From positions 1 through 7,293 of the forward strand of contig JAXGVG010000095.1 in assembly GCA_040773965.1 (NCBI GenBank): a stretch of 7,293 nucleotides of DNA. Reading direction: 5' to 3'. Position numbers and translations under genes: made by a program. The stretch's first letter is position 1; the number at the start of each line of letters is the position of its first letter. The DNA comes from JAXGVG01 sp040773965. Lineage in GTDB: Bacteria; Pseudomonadota; Alphaproteobacteria; UBA9219. The notes under the pieces were generated by a model. The model was not told where the DNA came from and made no database searches. It saw nothing but the letters and a program-made list of their open reading frames with translations. Positions 7,116-7,293 of the stretch are shown one piece after another.

Positions 7116-7293
7116 TCAGGGAGTAGATAACATGTCCTTGGCGGTCTTGATATCCTTGGCAATCTGGTCACGCAAAGCTTCCAGATCGGGAAAAACCTGT
7201 TCCGGCCGGATGAAGTGGTGAAGCTCCACTTCCCATTCTTGCCCGTAAAGATCGCCGTAGGGCTGAAACAGATGCAGTTCAAGCCGCTCGCCG
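7116..7293 (-). CDS. ribF: Bifunctional riboflavin kinase / FAD synthetase, C-terminal fragment
   Basis: RibF converts riboflavin to FMN and FMN to FAD in the cytoplasm. Only the last 58 codons lie in the window; the gene continues past the right edge. Reading the minus strand from 7292 gives an uninterrupted frame that starts GERLELHLFQPYGDLYGQ and ends KTAKDMLSTP, with a TGA stop at 7118-7116. This matches the end of the riboflavin kinase domain: an 'ERLE(L/V)H' strand, a 'DLYG' segment, a 'V.L..FIRPE..F..L..L' stretch and a final helix of the 'L..QI..D...A' type, as in other RibF proteins. The fragment holds only the kinase C-terminus, so the FAD synthetase domain cannot be judged. A longer open frame over the same bases (7282-7091) has no family-like sequence and is a shadow. 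ribF directly upstream of ileS is common in proteobacteria, which supports the call. Confidence 0.93.
   Translation of the reverse strand, partial: GERLELHLFQPYGDLYGQEWEVELHHFIRPEQVFPDLEALRDQIAKDIKTAKDMLSTP

Noticed and set aside
7091..7282. A 63-codon minus-strand open frame ending at 7091.
   Set aside because: Its translation has no RibF features. The overlapping frame ending at 7116 gives a clear RibF C-terminus, so this is a shadow.
1..7293. CRISPR arrays, tRNA or rRNA genes, transposases, toxin-antitoxin genes, T-box or riboswitch leaders.
   Set aside because: No regularly spaced repeats, tRNA-like cloverleaf, transposase motif or long structured leader was seen; nearly all bases belong to the six minus-strand genes.

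Overview
The window reads as a piece of an alphaproteobacterial chromosome with moderate to high G+C. All recognisable genes lie on the minus strand, so gene order runs from the right edge to the left: the 3' end of ribF, then ileS, lspA, a small DUF3035 lipoprotein gene (BamF-like), and two M16 peptidase-family genes. The lspA / DUF3035 lipoprotein / M16 / M16 order is, from general knowledge, characteristic of Alphaproteobacteria. The ribF-ileS-lspA part is a widely conserved proteobacterial cluster. No genus can be assigned from sequence alone.

Layout: 7293-7116 is the last 58 codons of ribF, entering from the right edge. A 72-base gap (7115-7044) follows. ileS occupies 7043-4089 and overlaps lspA (4092-3574) by four bases (ATGA). 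A 46-base gap leads to the lipoprotein gene (3527-2949), and a 36-base gap to the catalytic M16 peptidase gene (2912-1494). That gene overlaps the non-catalytic M16 partner (1497-151) by another ATGA. The leftmost 150 bases hold no confident gene. They contain a G+C-rich, purine/pyrimidine-skewed block with a small inverted repeat that may be an interspersed repeat or the tail of a gene lying outside the window.

The tight spacing and two ATGA junctions suggest one transcription unit from at least ileS to the second M16 gene. RibF makes FMN/FAD and IleS charges tRNA-Ile. LspA removes the signal peptide from prolipoproteins, and the gene right after it encodes a lipoprotein with a textbook lipobox. 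The two M16 proteins carry signal peptides and look like the catalytic and non-catalytic halves of one periplasmic zinc protease. The downstream half of the unit is therefore an envelope-biogenesis and quality-control module.

I found no clearly new biological system. The points worth a second look are the altered HIGH motif (HAGT) in IleS, an A+T-rich variable insertion at the start of its editing domain, the M16 active/inactive pair, and the repeat-like block at the left edge.
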